Positions 17,866 to 26,297 of a stretch of DNA of 64,000 nucleotides are shown piece by piece (position 1 is the stretch's first letter; every line of letters starts with the position of its first letter). The DNA is taken from positions 159,906 to 223,905 of the forward strand of contig NZ_JAKVCW010000003.1 in NCBI RefSeq assembly GCF_022448905.1, given 5' to 3'. The translations under genes were made by a program, and so were the position numbers. The notes under the pieces were generated by a model that had not been told where the DNA came from, made no database searches, and saw only the letters and a list, made by a program, of their open reading frames with translations. This DNA is from Shimia sp. (lineage in GTDB: Bacteria; Pseudomonadota; Alphaproteobacteria; Rhodobacterales; Rhodobacteraceae).

Positions 17866-17935
17866 TCATTCTCATTCCACAAATATCCTGGGGGAGGCGC
17901 CGTTGGCGGTGGCGGGGGCAAAGCCCCCAGAATCC
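17866..17935. repeat. Dispersed repeat copy between terB and dctB
   Basis: Contains CATTCTCATTCCACAAATAT and a CCTGGGGGAGGCGCC ... GGGGGCAAAGCCCCC hairpin, matching the repeat family found at 22215, 35955 and 55771. The divergent promoters of terB and dctB should also lie here. Confidence 0.55.
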
Positions 17936-17996
17936 CGTTTCCAAGCGCGCGGCATTGGCCTAGCCTGCGCCAACTTTTGCAACTGTGCCCGGCCCA

Positions 17997-19730
17997 ATGT
18001 CTCGACGTCCCTTGATCCTTTCTGCGATTTTGACCCTGTTGGTGGGCTTTGTGGTGCAACGGGCGGCGTTTGACTATTTCGCCCAAGAGGAATGGAGCAA
18101 GGCGCAGGGGCAGCTCTCGCTCTATCGCAGCACAGTTGTGGCGGAGCTGGAGCAGCACAGTCATCTGACGCACATTCTGGCGCGGGACACCTTTGTGACC
18201 GAGGCGGTGGCCGGTGGTGGCACAGGGCCGCTGAACGCACGGCTTGAGGATTTTGCGCGGCAATCGGGGCTGGAGGCGATTTATCTGATGGATGCCAATG
18301 GGGTCACCATTGCCGCGTCCAATCACGCCAGCGAAACCAGCTTTGTCGGCCACAATTACGGGTTCCGCCCCTATTTCAAAGACGCACTTCAGGGCAAGCA
18401 CGGGCGGTTTTATGCCATTGGTATGACCACAGGCTTGCCGGGGCTGTTTCTGGCGGATGGCGTGGTGGTCGAAGGCCATGAGGTGGCGGGTGTGATCGCC
18501 ATCAAGAAAGGCTTTTCTGTTTTGGAAGACAGCTGGCGGCGGGCCGGGCAGCAGGTGATTCTGACCAACAGCGACGGCGTGGTGCTTTTGGCCTCTGATC
18601 CCGCATGGCGCTATCGCGCGCTAACACCTTTGACAGAGACACAAAAGCAAAAGATTGGCGCGGTGCGGCAGTTCTCCGGGCAACCGTTGGACCCGCTGCA
18701 GTGGCGGGTGAAGGCGGACAATCGCGCGGTGATTGGTGGGGACGAGCGTATGCATCTGGTGGCGGATGATCTGCCGGACGGCTGGCAGCTGCATTATTTT
18801 GCCGATGATGACCGTGCCGTGGCGCGCAGCTGGCTGGCGACGGCAGCGGTGGTGTTTCTGGCGGGCGCGCTGATGATTGTGTTTCAGGTGCAGCGGGCGC
18901 GGCGCGTAGGGCGGGCGCTGAAGCGGGCGGAGAAGGAAGAAGCGCAGCTGCGCAGCTCGAACCAGAAGCTGGCCGTGGAAGTGACAGAGCGCAAGGCGGC
19001 TGAGGCGCGGTTGCAGAAGACCCAGAAGGAGCTCGAGCAGGCCAGCCGCTTGGCGGCTTTAGGACAGTTGTCGGCCTCAGTGACTCATGAGTTAGGGCAA
19101 CCGATTGCCGCCATGCGCAATCATCTGGCGGCGGCGGAGATTAATCCACAGAATGCGGCGCGGCTGGGGGGCGAGATCAGTGGGCTGGTCGGGCGCATGG
19201 AAGGCATCACCCGGCAGTTGAAATTTTTTGCAACCAGCAGTGAAGAGGCCTTTGAGGTGTTTGATCTGCGCGCGGCGATGCAGGCGGGGGTGAGGTTGTT
19301 GGCGCCCAACATCGAGAAAGGTGCTGTGCAGGTGGATTTGCAGCAAGCAGAAGAGCCAGTTTGGGTGCGGGGCAACCGGCTACGGTTGGAGCAGGTGATT
19401 ACCAATGTGCTGCGCAATGCCTGTGACGCGATGGAAGAGGAGAACGCGGTGTCGCGCCTGTCTGTGACAGTTGGGCAAGAGGGCGAGGTTGCCTACTTCG
19501 AGGTGGCAGATACTGGGCATGGGCTAGGGGCCGCGAGCCTTCCGGATTTGCAGGAACCCTTTGTGACCACGCGGGCCAGCGGGCGCGGCATGGGGCTGGG
19601 TCTTGCGATTTCTGCCAGCATTATCAAGGATCACGACGGCACCATGAGCGCAAAGGATCGGCCCGAAGGGGGCGCGGTGTTCCGCGTGGAACTGCCTGCG
19701 GTGCAGGACAACAACGAGCAGATGATATGA
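17997..19730 (+). CDS. dctB: DctB-type sensor histidine kinase
   Basis: 577 residues. One membrane helix (about 8-24), a periplasmic dCache-like sensor to about 285, and a second helix (TAAVVFLAGALMIVFQ). A coiled-coil linker with KRAEKEEAQLRSSN follows, then the kinase core: H-box ASVTHELGQPIAAMRNH, N-box NVLRNACDAMEEEN, and glycine boxes DTGHGLG and GRGMGLGLAIS. It is expected to sense the substrate of the adjacent TRAP transporter and phosphorylate the partner regulator. ATG at 17997 is preferred over GTG at 17985. It overlaps dctD by ATGA. Confidence 0.9.
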   Translation: MSRRPLILSAILTLLVGFVVQRAAFDYFAQEEWSKAQGQLSLYRSTVVAELEQHSHLTHILARDTFVTEAVAGGGTGPLNARLEDFARQSGLEAIYLMDANGVTIAASNHASETSFVGHNYGFRPYFKDALQGKHGRFYAIGMTTGLPGLFLADGVVVEGHEVAGVIAIKKGFSVLEDSWRRAGQQVILTNSDGVVLLASDPAWRYRALTPLTETQKQKIGAVRQFSGQPLDPLQWRVKADNRAVIGGDERMHLVADDLPDGWQLHYFADDDRAVARSWLATAAVVFLAGALMIVFQVQRARRVGRALKRAEKEEAQLRSSNQKLAVEVTERKAAEARLQKTQKELEQASRLAALGQLSASVTHELGQPIAAMRNHLAAAEINPQNAARLGGEISGLVGRMEGITRQLKFFATSSEEAFEVFDLRAAMQAGVRLLAPNIEKGAVQVDLQQAEEPVWVRGNRLRLEQVITNVLRNACDAMEEENAVSRLSVTVGQEGEVAYFEVADTGHGLGAASLPDLQEPFVTTRASGRGMGLGLAISASIIKDHDGTMSAKDRPEGGAVFRVELPAVQDNNEQMI

Positions 19731-21067
19731 GCGACGAGCAACCTTTCAGCCTTTTGATTGTGGATGATGACAAATCCATGCGCCAGTCGTTGCTGGCGTT
19801 GATGGAAGCCGCAGGATGGCAGGCGGAGGCCGTGCCACGGGCGGATCGTGCGCTCGATAAACTGGGCGAGATACATCCCGATGTGATCCTGTCGGACGTA
19901 CGCATGCCGGGGATGAGCGGGCTGGACCTGTTGGCGCAACTCGATCGCGATTTCGCGCCGCCTTTGGTGCTGATCTCGGCCCATGGAGACATTCCGATGG
20001 CGGTGGAGGCGATGCAGGCGGGGGCCTATAGCTTTGTTGAAAAGCCTTATGAGCCGCGTCGGTTGCTGACCATCCTGACTCATGCGGCGGAGCAAAGCCG
20101 GATGAAGGCCAGCAACGCGCGGCTGAAGGAGCGGCTGTTTGCCCTGTCCGGTTTGGACCGCGTGTTGCTGGGACAAACGGCCGCGGTTGCAGCCCTGCGC
20201 GAAGAGGTACTGGACTTGGCCGGGCTGGATGGCGCCGTCATGGTGCTTGGCGAGACGGGTACCGGCAAGGAGTTGGTGGCGCGGGCTTTACATGATCTGA
20301 GCACCCGGTCGGATCGACCGTTTTTGGCGGTGAACTGCGCGGCGCTGCATCCGGACAGTTTTGAAGCGGAGATGTTTGGCGTTGCCGGTGGCCCGGAGGG
20401 GCGGTTGCAAGCGGCCTCAGGCGGGACATTGTTTCTCGATGAGGTCAGCAGTTGCCCGCCGGTGGTGCAGGCCAAGCTGTTGCGGGTGATCGAGGACCAG
20501 CAGGTGTACCCGGTGGGTTCCGGCGTGCCAGTGAAAGTAGACTTGCGGATTGTGTCGGCCACCAATGAGGATGTGGATCAGGCGGTGGCGGATGACCGGT
20601 TGCGTGCGGATCTGCTGTTTCGCCTGAACACGTTTGTGTTGCTGGTGCCACCTTTGCGACAACGTCGCGATGATCTCTCTCTGCTGGCGGGGCACTTCAT
20701 GGGGGAATACGCCCAGATGCATGAGATGGAAGTGCCAGCGTTAAGCCATGAGGATATGGCAGCGCTTTTGGCGCATGACTGGCCGGGCAATGTGCGCGAG
20801 CTGCGCAACGTCTGCGCCCGGCGGGTGATGGCCGCGCGGCGGGGGGGCGGCTCAATGGCGGCGGCTTTGGCAGGGGATTTGGGCACCGAAGATGTGCCAG
20901 ACACCTTGCGCGAGGCGGTGGCGGCTTTTGAGCGGGAGCTGATCGGCAAGGCGATCAAGGCGCATCAAGGCCGAATGGATGCGGCGGCGGCGGCGTTGGG
21001 GATTGGCCGGCGGACGCTCAACGAGAAGATTGTGAAGCTGGGGCTGAACAAAGACGCGCTTTTGTAG
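19727..21067 (+). CDS. dctD: DctD-like response regulator, AAA+ and Fis domains, GAFTGA loop missing
   Basis: 446 residues. The REC domain has phospho-acceptor Asp 57 in ILSDVRMPGM and the Lys in VEKPYEP. The AAA+ domain shows Walker A GETGTGKE, Walker B GGTLFLDEVSS and arginine finger region LFRLNTFVL. A Fis-type helix-turn-helix ends the protein (AAAALGIGRRTLNEKI). Between MFG and GRL, where sigma-54 activators carry GAFTGA, there is only VAGGPE. It may therefore act with sigma-70 or as a repressor, as known for GAFTGA-less NtrC of Rhodobacter. It should control the TRAP genes downstream. Confidence 0.9.
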   Translation: MSDEQPFSLLIVDDDKSMRQSLLALMEAAGWQAEAVPRADRALDKLGEIHPDVILSDVRMPGMSGLDLLAQLDRDFAPPLVLISAHGDIPMAVEAMQAGAYSFVEKPYEPRRLLTILTHAAEQSRMKASNARLKERLFALSGLDRVLLGQTAAVAALREEVLDLAGLDGAVMVLGETGTGKELVARALHDLSTRSDRPFLAVNCAALHPDSFEAEMFGVAGGPEGRLQAASGGTLFLDEVSSCPPVVQAKLLRVIEDQQVYPVGSGVPVKVDLRIVSATNEDVDQAVADDRLRADLLFRLNTFVLLVPPLRQRRDDLSLLAGHFMGEYAQMHEMEVPALSHEDMAALLAHDWPGNVRELRNVCARRVMAARRGGGSMAAALAGDLGTEDVPDTLREAVAAFERELIGKAIKAHQGRMDAAAAALGIGRRTLNEKIVKLGLNKDALL

Positions 21068-21078
21068 CGCATAGCTCA

Positions 21079-21100
21079 GCCCTGCGGAAATCCGCAGGGC
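21079..21100 (+). terminator. Stem-loop after dctD
   Basis: GCCCTGCGG pairs with CCGCAGGGC over a four-base loop. There is no U tract after it, so termination would be weak or Rho-assisted. Confidence 0.5.
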
Positions 21101-21190
21101 AGGGGCGTTGGCCTACGCAAATTCTCTCATTGGCATTTGACGCGCCTTTGCGGCATGCTCCCCACAGAAAAACGCAAATGGGAGGAAATC

Positions 21191-22201
21191 ATGCGTAAGA
21201 TTTTGAGCCGGACGGCTGTGGCTGCTCTGTCGATGGCCTTTGTCACCGAAGCGATGGCAACCGAGTGGAATGTGTCCCTCTGGGGCAAGCGCCGCGCGTT
21301 TACCGAGCATGTTGAGAAGCTGGCGGAGCTGGTATCCGAGAAAACCGGCGGCGAGTTCACCCTGAACATCAGCTATGGTGGCCTGTCCAAGAACCGCGAA
21401 AACCTCGATGGCATCTCCATCGGCGCGTTTGAAATGGCGCAGTTTTGTGCCGGCTATCACCGCGACAAGAACCCATCCATCACCGTGCTGGAACTGCCGT
21501 TTTTGGGCGTGAGCTCGCTGGAGCAGGAAATCGACCTGTCCATGGCGGTCTATCAGCACCCTGCGGTTGTGGAAGACCTGGCTCGCTGGGACGCAACTCT
21601 GCTGATGCCGTCGCCGCTGCCACAGTACAACCTCGTGGGCATGGGCGATGCGCCAGCCAAACTGGATGATTTTGCAGGTCTGAGCGTGCGCGCCACCGGC
21701 GGTATCGGCAAAGCCATGGAAACCGTGGGCGCTGTGCCAACCTCCATGTCTGCGACCGAAGTGCGTCAGGCAATGGACAGCGGCGTTGTAAAAGCGGTGG
21801 CCTTCGCGCCGCACGCGCATATGTCCTATGGCACCATCGAAAACGCCACCTGGTGGACCACCAACCTGAACCCGGGCACCGTGAACTGCCCGGTAGTGGT
21901 GAACACCGAAGCGCTGAACAGCCTGTCTGACGCGCACCGTGAGGCGCTGTTGGGCTCTGTGGAAGAGTCTCTGGATCACTATGTGACCACCTACAACGGC
22001 AAGACCATGGACGCCTGGGGCCCAGCTCTGGATGAGCGCGGCATCACCAAAGTCTCCTTCACCGACGAAGAGATTGCGGCGTTCAAAGAAGCAGCGGCAG
22101 CCCCAGCCGCCAAAGCCTGGATCGAAGAGAACACCGCGCGCGGCCTGCCTGCGCAGGAGCTTTACGACATGGTTACAGGCATGATCGCAAACGGCAGCTA
22201 A
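21191..22201 (+). CDS. dctP: TRAP transporter substrate-binding protein (DctP)
   Basis: 336 residues. The signal peptide MRKILSRTAVAALSMAFVTEAMA leads to a mature TEWNVSLWGKRRAFTEH. The conserved SVRATGGIGKAMETVGAVP contains the Arg that grips the ligand carboxylate in DctP proteins. NSLSDAHREALL and the C-terminal helix are typical. It hands an organic acid to the DctQ/M permease. ATG at 21191 has a strong GGAGGAAAT RBS. The exact ligand is not predictable. Confidence 0.93.
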   Translation: MRKILSRTAVAALSMAFVTEAMATEWNVSLWGKRRAFTEHVEKLAELVSEKTGGEFTLNISYGGLSKNRENLDGISIGAFEMAQFCAGYHRDKNPSITVLELPFLGVSSLEQEIDLSMAVYQHPAVVEDLARWDATLLMPSPLPQYNLVGMGDAPAKLDDFAGLSVRATGGIGKAMETVGAVPTSMSATEVRQAMDSGVVKAVAFAPHAHMSYGTIENATWWTTNLNPGTVNCPVVVNTEALNSLSDAHREALLGSVEESLDHYVTTYNGKTMDAWGPALDERGITKVSFTDEEIAAFKEAAAAPAAKAWIEENTARGLPAQELYDMVTGMIANGS

Positions 22202-22214
22202 GCTGTCCGGTAGG

Positions 22215-22372
22215 CGGGGGCGCTGCCCCCGTCTCACACCAATTTGGTGTGAAACTCCCCCGGGATATTTTGCGAATGAGAAGCGGTATGTACCTACATG
22301 TCTTGTTTCTCATTCTCACAATATCCCGGAGCGCGAGGCAGCGCCTCGCCTAGGGCGCATCACAAGATGCGC
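22215..22372. repeat. Array of five hairpins between dctP and dctQ
   Basis: Consecutive stems: 22215-22231 (CGGGGGC/GCCCCCG), 22234-22252 (TCACACC/GGTGTGA), 22260-22329 (CCGGGATATT/AATATCCCGG enclosing GAATGAGAA/TTCTCATTC), 22333-22349 (GCGAGGC/GCCTCGC) and 22355-22372 (GCGCAT/ATGCGC). The first and third belong to the window's dispersed repeat family. The array separates the highly expressed binding protein from the permease genes and may set their ratio. Confidence 0.7.
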
Positions 22373-22418
22373 AAACCCTGTGCGCCGCAGGCGCGCCTCA
22401 TGACAAGCGGGAGGTTTT

Positions 22419-23051
22419 ATGGCCAGCGCAACTTCGGTGCTGACGGACAACAGCACCCTCAGCAAAATTGACACGCAGTTCTACAAACTCGAAAAAGCCT
22501 TAGCTTTGGTGAGCGGACTGGCGGTGTTCTCTCTGATGCTCATGGCGGTGTTTTCCGTCGCAGGGCGAAATTTCTTCAACTCGCCTCTGCCGGGCTATGT
22601 GGACTGGATCGAGCAGGCGATGCCGCTGATTGCCTTTATGGGCGCGTCTTATGTGATGCGCGACGGTGGGCATATTCGCATGGACATCCTTGTGGGCCAG
22701 CTCAAAGGCCGTGTACTTTACTTGGTGGAGTTCATCACCACCAGCGCGGTTCTGTTCCTAATGGTGCTGCTGGTTTGGGGCACTTGGGCGCATTTTGATC
22801 GCAGTTTTGACTTTGGATCGCCGATGTGGAGCCGGGACAGCTCGATGGACATTGCTTTGCCTCTGTGGCCTGCCAAGCTTTTGGCACCGGTGGCCTTCTC
22901 GGTGCTCTGTGTGCGGCTGGTGTTGCAGCTTTGTGCTTTTGCCAAAGCCTTTGTGACCAATGCCACCACGCCGGTGGCGGTGCCTTTGGTGATTGATGCG
23001 GCCACGCAGGCGGCGATGGAAGCGGAGCATGTCTCCGGCCATGATTCCTAG
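22419..23051 (+). CDS. dctQ: TRAP transporter small permease (DctQ)
   Basis: 210 residues with four membrane helices. Conserved DctQ features include AGRNFFNSPLPGYVDWIEQ after the first helix and FMGASYVMRDGGHIRMDIL in the second. It forms the membrane complex with DctM. GGGAGG precedes the ATG, and dctM follows 14 bases after its stop. Confidence 0.92.
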   Translation: MASATSVLTDNSTLSKIDTQFYKLEKALALVSGLAVFSLMLMAVFSVAGRNFFNSPLPGYVDWIEQAMPLIAFMGASYVMRDGGHIRMDILVGQLKGRVLYLVEFITTSAVLFLMVLLVWGTWAHFDRSFDFGSPMWSRDSSMDIALPLWPAKLLAPVAFSVLCVRLVLQLCAFAKAFVTNATTPVAVPLVIDAATQAAMEAEHVSGHDS

Positions 23052-23065
23052 GAAAGAACAAGAAC

Positions 23066-24466
23066 ATGGAACCGATTGATATTGGGTTGGTGGTCTCCGG
23101 CGGATTGCTGGTGATGGTTGTGTTGGGCATGCGGGTGGCGTTTGCGGCCGGTTTGGCCGGGATGATTGGTCTCATCTGGATTTTCTGGGCCAAGTTTGGC
23201 TACGCGCCCGAGCGGTTTGGCAAGGCGCTGACCGTGGCGGTCAAAACTGCCGGGCAGGTGCCGCATTCCAAAGTGTCGAGCCAGGCATTGAGCCTGATCC
23301 CGACGTTTATCTTGATTGGCTATCTGGCGTATTACGCTGGGCTGACCAAGGCACTGTTTGAGGCGGCCAAACGCTGGCTGGCCTGGGTACCGGGTGGCTT
23401 GGCGGTGTCCACGGTGTTTGCTACCGCGGGTTTTGCGGCGGTGTCTGGTGCATCTGTGGCAACCTCGGCGGTGTTTGCGCGGATTGCGATCCCGGAGATG
23501 CTGGCGATTGGCTATGACAAACGTTTTGCAGCGGGCGTTGTGGCGGCTGGCGGCACTCTAGCGTCCTTGATCCCGCCGTCGGCGATCCTGGTGATCTATG
23601 CCATCATCGTGGAGCAGGACGTGGGTAAGCTCTTGCTCGCGGGCTTTATCCCGGGGGCGTTTTCGGCGGTGATTTATGGCCTGCTGATCATCGGCATGGC
23701 GATGACCATCAAAGGCTTTGGCCCGCCCGTGTCTGGCTTTACCTGGAAAGAGCGTTTCACCGCACTACCACCGGCCTTGCCGATTGTGTTTGTGGTCGTG
23801 ACCATCATCTTTTTTGTCTACAACCCGTTTGGCGGCGATGCCTGGGGCACGCCAACTGAGGGTGGGGCGATTGGGGCTTTTGTGGTCTTCCTGATGGCGC
23901 TCTATCGCGGCATGCGCTGGTCTGAGCTCAAGGATGCGCTGCTGGAAACCGCGAAGCTGTCGGTGATGATTTTCACCATCATCTGGGGCGTGTTGATCTA
24001 CGTGCGCTTCCTGGGCTTTGCGGACCTGCCAAGCGCGTTCTCGGATTGGATCACCTCGTTGACCATGTCACCTATGCTGATCCTGATCTGTATCCTGCTG
24101 GCCTATGCGGTGCTGGGGATGTTTATGGATGCGATTGGCATGCTGCTTTTGACCCTGCCGGTGGTCTATCCGGCGGTGATGGCACTGAATGGCGGTGAGT
24201 TTGTCTCCGCAGCCGACAGCACCTTTGGCATGAGCGGGCCGATGTGCGCGATCTGGTTTGGGATCCTGGTGGTGAAGATGGCGGAGTTCTGTCTGATCAC
24301 GCCGCCGATTGGCCTGAACTGTTTTGTTGTGGCCGGTGTGCGCGATGATCTGAGCGTTCAGGACGTGTTCACAGGTGTAACGCCGTTCTTCATCGCCGAT
24401 GCCATCACCATCGCGCTGCTGGTGGCCTTCCCGGCGATTGTGCTCTGGTTGCCAAGTCTGGCATAA
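23066..24466 (+). CDS. dctM: TRAP transporter large permease (DctM)
   Basis: 466 residues with about 12 membrane segments. Family motifs: GASVATSAVFARIAIPEM and AAGGTLASLIPPSAILVIY in the first half, the pseudo-repeat GMFMDAIGMLLLTLPVVYPA in the second, and CLITPPIGLNCFVVAGV near the end. It is the sodium-driven transporter subunit that works with DctP and DctQ. It closes the dctB-D-P-Q-M string. Confidence 0.93.
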   Translation: MEPIDIGLVVSGGLLVMVVLGMRVAFAAGLAGMIGLIWIFWAKFGYAPERFGKALTVAVKTAGQVPHSKVSSQALSLIPTFILIGYLAYYAGLTKALFEAAKRWLAWVPGGLAVSTVFATAGFAAVSGASVATSAVFARIAIPEMLAIGYDKRFAAGVVAAGGTLASLIPPSAILVIYAIIVEQDVGKLLLAGFIPGAFSAVIYGLLIIGMAMTIKGFGPPVSGFTWKERFTALPPALPIVFVVVTIIFFVYNPFGGDAWGTPTEGGAIGAFVVFLMALYRGMRWSELKDALLETAKLSVMIFTIIWGVLIYVRFLGFADLPSAFSDWITSLTMSPMLILICILLAYAVLGMFMDAIGMLLLTLPVVYPAVMALNGGEFVSAADSTFGMSGPMCAIWFGILVVKMAEFCLITPPIGLNCFVVAGVRDDLSVQDVFTGVTPFFIADAITIALLVAFPAIVLWLPSLA

Positions 24467-24487
24467 ACAAAAGCCTGTCGGCCCTGC

Positions 24488-24919
24488 TTAGGAAGCGGGG
24501 CCGATTGGTGTGTCTTCGGGCTTGATGCCCATCAGCTTGGAAATCTCCAACAAGCTGGCGTCCTCAGCCGGGACGTGTTTACCATCCGCCTCAATCACAT
24601 CAACCATCTTTTGCGCCACTTCCAAGCGGTGCGGGTAGTCTACGTTTTCGCGGATCAGCAGTGCGAAATCCGGTGTGCCAGGGGCGTTGTGCTCCAGTTT
24701 CTCGCAGGTGGCACGCAGTTTGGCGGCCTCAATCGGATTGAGGTCAAAGGTGGTGGCGAGAATGCGGTCAATCTCGCTGATTTCCAGCGCGTGGTAGTTG
24801 TCATCGGATTTGGCAACCCGCACCAAGAGCGCGCCAAGGGCGAGCTTTTCATCCGGTTCTGGCAGAGGATCGGCGTCGGTTTTGCCGCGCAGGCGGTCGA
24901 GCAGGTGGTCCCAGATCAT
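24488..24919 (-). CDS. TerB-domain protein, copy 2
   Basis: 143 residues. ALLVRVAKSDDNYHALEISE and MVDVIEADGKHVPAEDASLL align with the acidic helix pairs of the copy at 17385, so the two are paralogs, here with fewer acidic residues in the first pair. WDHLLDRLRGK at the N terminus may pack against a membrane or partner. It overlaps the DUF1330 gene upstream by ATGA. Convergent with dctM. Confidence 0.83.
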   Translation of the reverse strand: MIWDHLLDRLRGKTDADPLPEPDEKLALGALLVRVAKSDDNYHALEISEIDRILATTFDLNPIEAAKLRATCEKLEHNAPGTPDFALLIRENVDYPHRLEVAQKMVDVIEADGKHVPAEDASLLEISKLMGIKPEDTPIGPAS

Positions 24920-25209
24920 GGATCGTAGCCCTCGATAATGACGATGTCGCCGGTGCTGACTGGATCACGCAGGGCTTTGGCGGCTTGGTAATCGGCGCTT
25001 TTGTAGCAATCGAGGGCGGCCTGGTAAGTTGGGAACTCGATGACCACATTGCGGCTGCGGGCGCTGCCTTCAGGGTTTTCGAATTGCCCGCCGCGGATCA
25101 GGAACTTGGCGCCGAAATCCGCAAACGGTTTGGCGTTGGCCTGTACGTATTTTTGATAGCCGTCGATGTCGTCCACGTCGACGCGACCGATCCAGTAGCC
25201 TTTGGCCAT
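24916..25209 (-). CDS. DUF1330 family protein
   Basis: 97 residues with the ferredoxin-like dimeric alpha/beta-barrel fold of DUF1330. GYWIGRVDVDDIDGYQKY opens the domain. RGGQFENPEG, RNVVIEFPTYQAALDCYKS and SADYQAAKALR follow as in the family. No reaction is established. ATG at 25209 (MAKGYWIG) has GGGAGG upstream; a longer upstream frame is ignored. Coupled to terB copy 2. Confidence 0.88.
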   Translation of the reverse strand: MAKGYWIGRVDVDDIDGYQKYVQANAKPFADFGAKFLIRGGQFENPEGSARSRNVVIEFPTYQAALDCYKSADYQAAKALRDPVSTGDIVIIEGYDP

Positions 25210-25276
25210 TCTGGCCTCCCTTGTTGGTTTTGTTGTCCTGCAAGGTGCCAAGCGGGGGGCGTGTTGGCAAGCGGTG

Positions 25277-26194
25277 TCAGGTCGGTTTTTTGCGGCGGAG
25301 TCGCGCGAGGAGGCGACCGTCCAGCACGATGAGACCAAGGGTGAGCAGGGCAAAGCCTGCAAAGGCGCGCGGGGGAAGCGCTTCGTTGAGGAAGGCGGTG
25401 CCCAGTAGGATGGCAAAAGGCGGGATCAGCAGTGTGACCACCAGCAGATTGCCGGAACCCGCAGCGGCGAGGACGCGGTAGTAGAGCAGGTAGGCGGCGG
25501 CGGTGCCGAGGATGGCGGCATAGGCTATGGCGGCCCATGTGGGAGCGGACAGGTTGAGTGTGAAAGGCGCCTCGGTGACATGGGCCAAGGGCAGGGCCAG
25601 AAGGGTTGTGCAGGTAAGCATGCCCGCGGAGGCGACCAATGGAGAGCAGCCGGCGAGATGTTTGCGGGCCCAAACGCCAGCGAACCCGTATGACAGCGTG
25701 GCGAGTAGGGCGGCGATTTGGGCGAGGGAACGCGGGTCCAGTGCCGTTAGATGGCTGAGGCCGATGGCGGTGGCGACACCGCTAAAGCCAAGGCCAATGC
25801 CGAGCGTTTTGGCCAGCGTGAGGCGCTCGTCGGGCAGGAAAAGCCCGGCGAGCAACACGCCCCAGAACGCCGTGGCGGCGTTGAAAATCGAGGCGAGACC
25901 GCTTTCGATGGTGAGTTGGGCAAAGTTGAGCAGGCCGAAGGGGATCAGGTTGTTGAGCAGGCCCATCACCAGAAATGCGCCCCAGAGACGCGGACTGCGC
26001 GGGAGAGGGGTTTGGGTTGCAAAAATCACCAGCCACAGCAGGAGCGCCGCCCAGAGGGTTCTGTGGGCGACCAGTGTGAGGGGGCCGATCTCATCAAGCG
26101 CAATGCGGTTGGCAAAGAAGACCGCGCCCCAGAGGACAGCCAGCAGGAAGAGTTCGGCCCAGACGCTGGGCGAGAGGTGTTTTTGTGTGCTCAT
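25277..26194 (-). CDS. EamA/DMT family transporter
   Basis: 305 residues with ten hydrophobic helices in two EamA repeats (AVLWGAVFFANRIALDEI, and WAAIAYAAILGTAAAYLLYY). A basic C terminus LLARLRRKKPT ends it. Family members export amino acids or metabolites; the substrate is unknown. Single gene, 67 bases upstream of the DUF1330 start, so possibly in the same transcript. Confidence 0.85.
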   Translation of the reverse strand: MSTQKHLSPSVWAELFLLAVLWGAVFFANRIALDEIGPLTLVAHRTLWAALLLWLVIFATQTPLPRSPRLWGAFLVMGLLNNLIPFGLLNFAQLTIESGLASIFNAATAFWGVLLAGLFLPDERLTLAKTLGIGLGFSGVATAIGLSHLTALDPRSLAQIAALLATLSYGFAGVWARKHLAGCSPLVASAGMLTCTTLLALPLAHVTEAPFTLNLSAPTWAAIAYAAILGTAAAYLLYYRVLAAAGSGNLLVVTLLIPPFAILLGTAFLNEALPPRAFAGFALLTLGLIVLDGRLLARLRRKKPT

Positions 26195-26247
26195 GAGGAG
26201 GGTTTAGTGGTTTGCGCAGTGGCACTCACTCCGAAACCTGCGCAAAA

Positions 26248-26276
26248 GAAAAGCCCCGCCAAAGGGGCGGGGCTTT
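26248..26276 (-). terminator. Terminator of the FadL-type gene
   Basis: AAGCCCCGCC pairs with GGCGGGGCTT. On the minus strand the stem is followed by TTTCTTTTG, a good U tract, 22 bases past the stop codon. Confidence 0.85.
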
Positions 26277-26297
26277 AGAGAATTGGTTTGCGCTCAC

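Noticed and set aside
21120..21160. Sigma-54 promoter before dctP
   Set aside because: A TGG-N10-GC spacing exists (TGGCATTTGACGCGCC), but the -12 TTGC element is missing.
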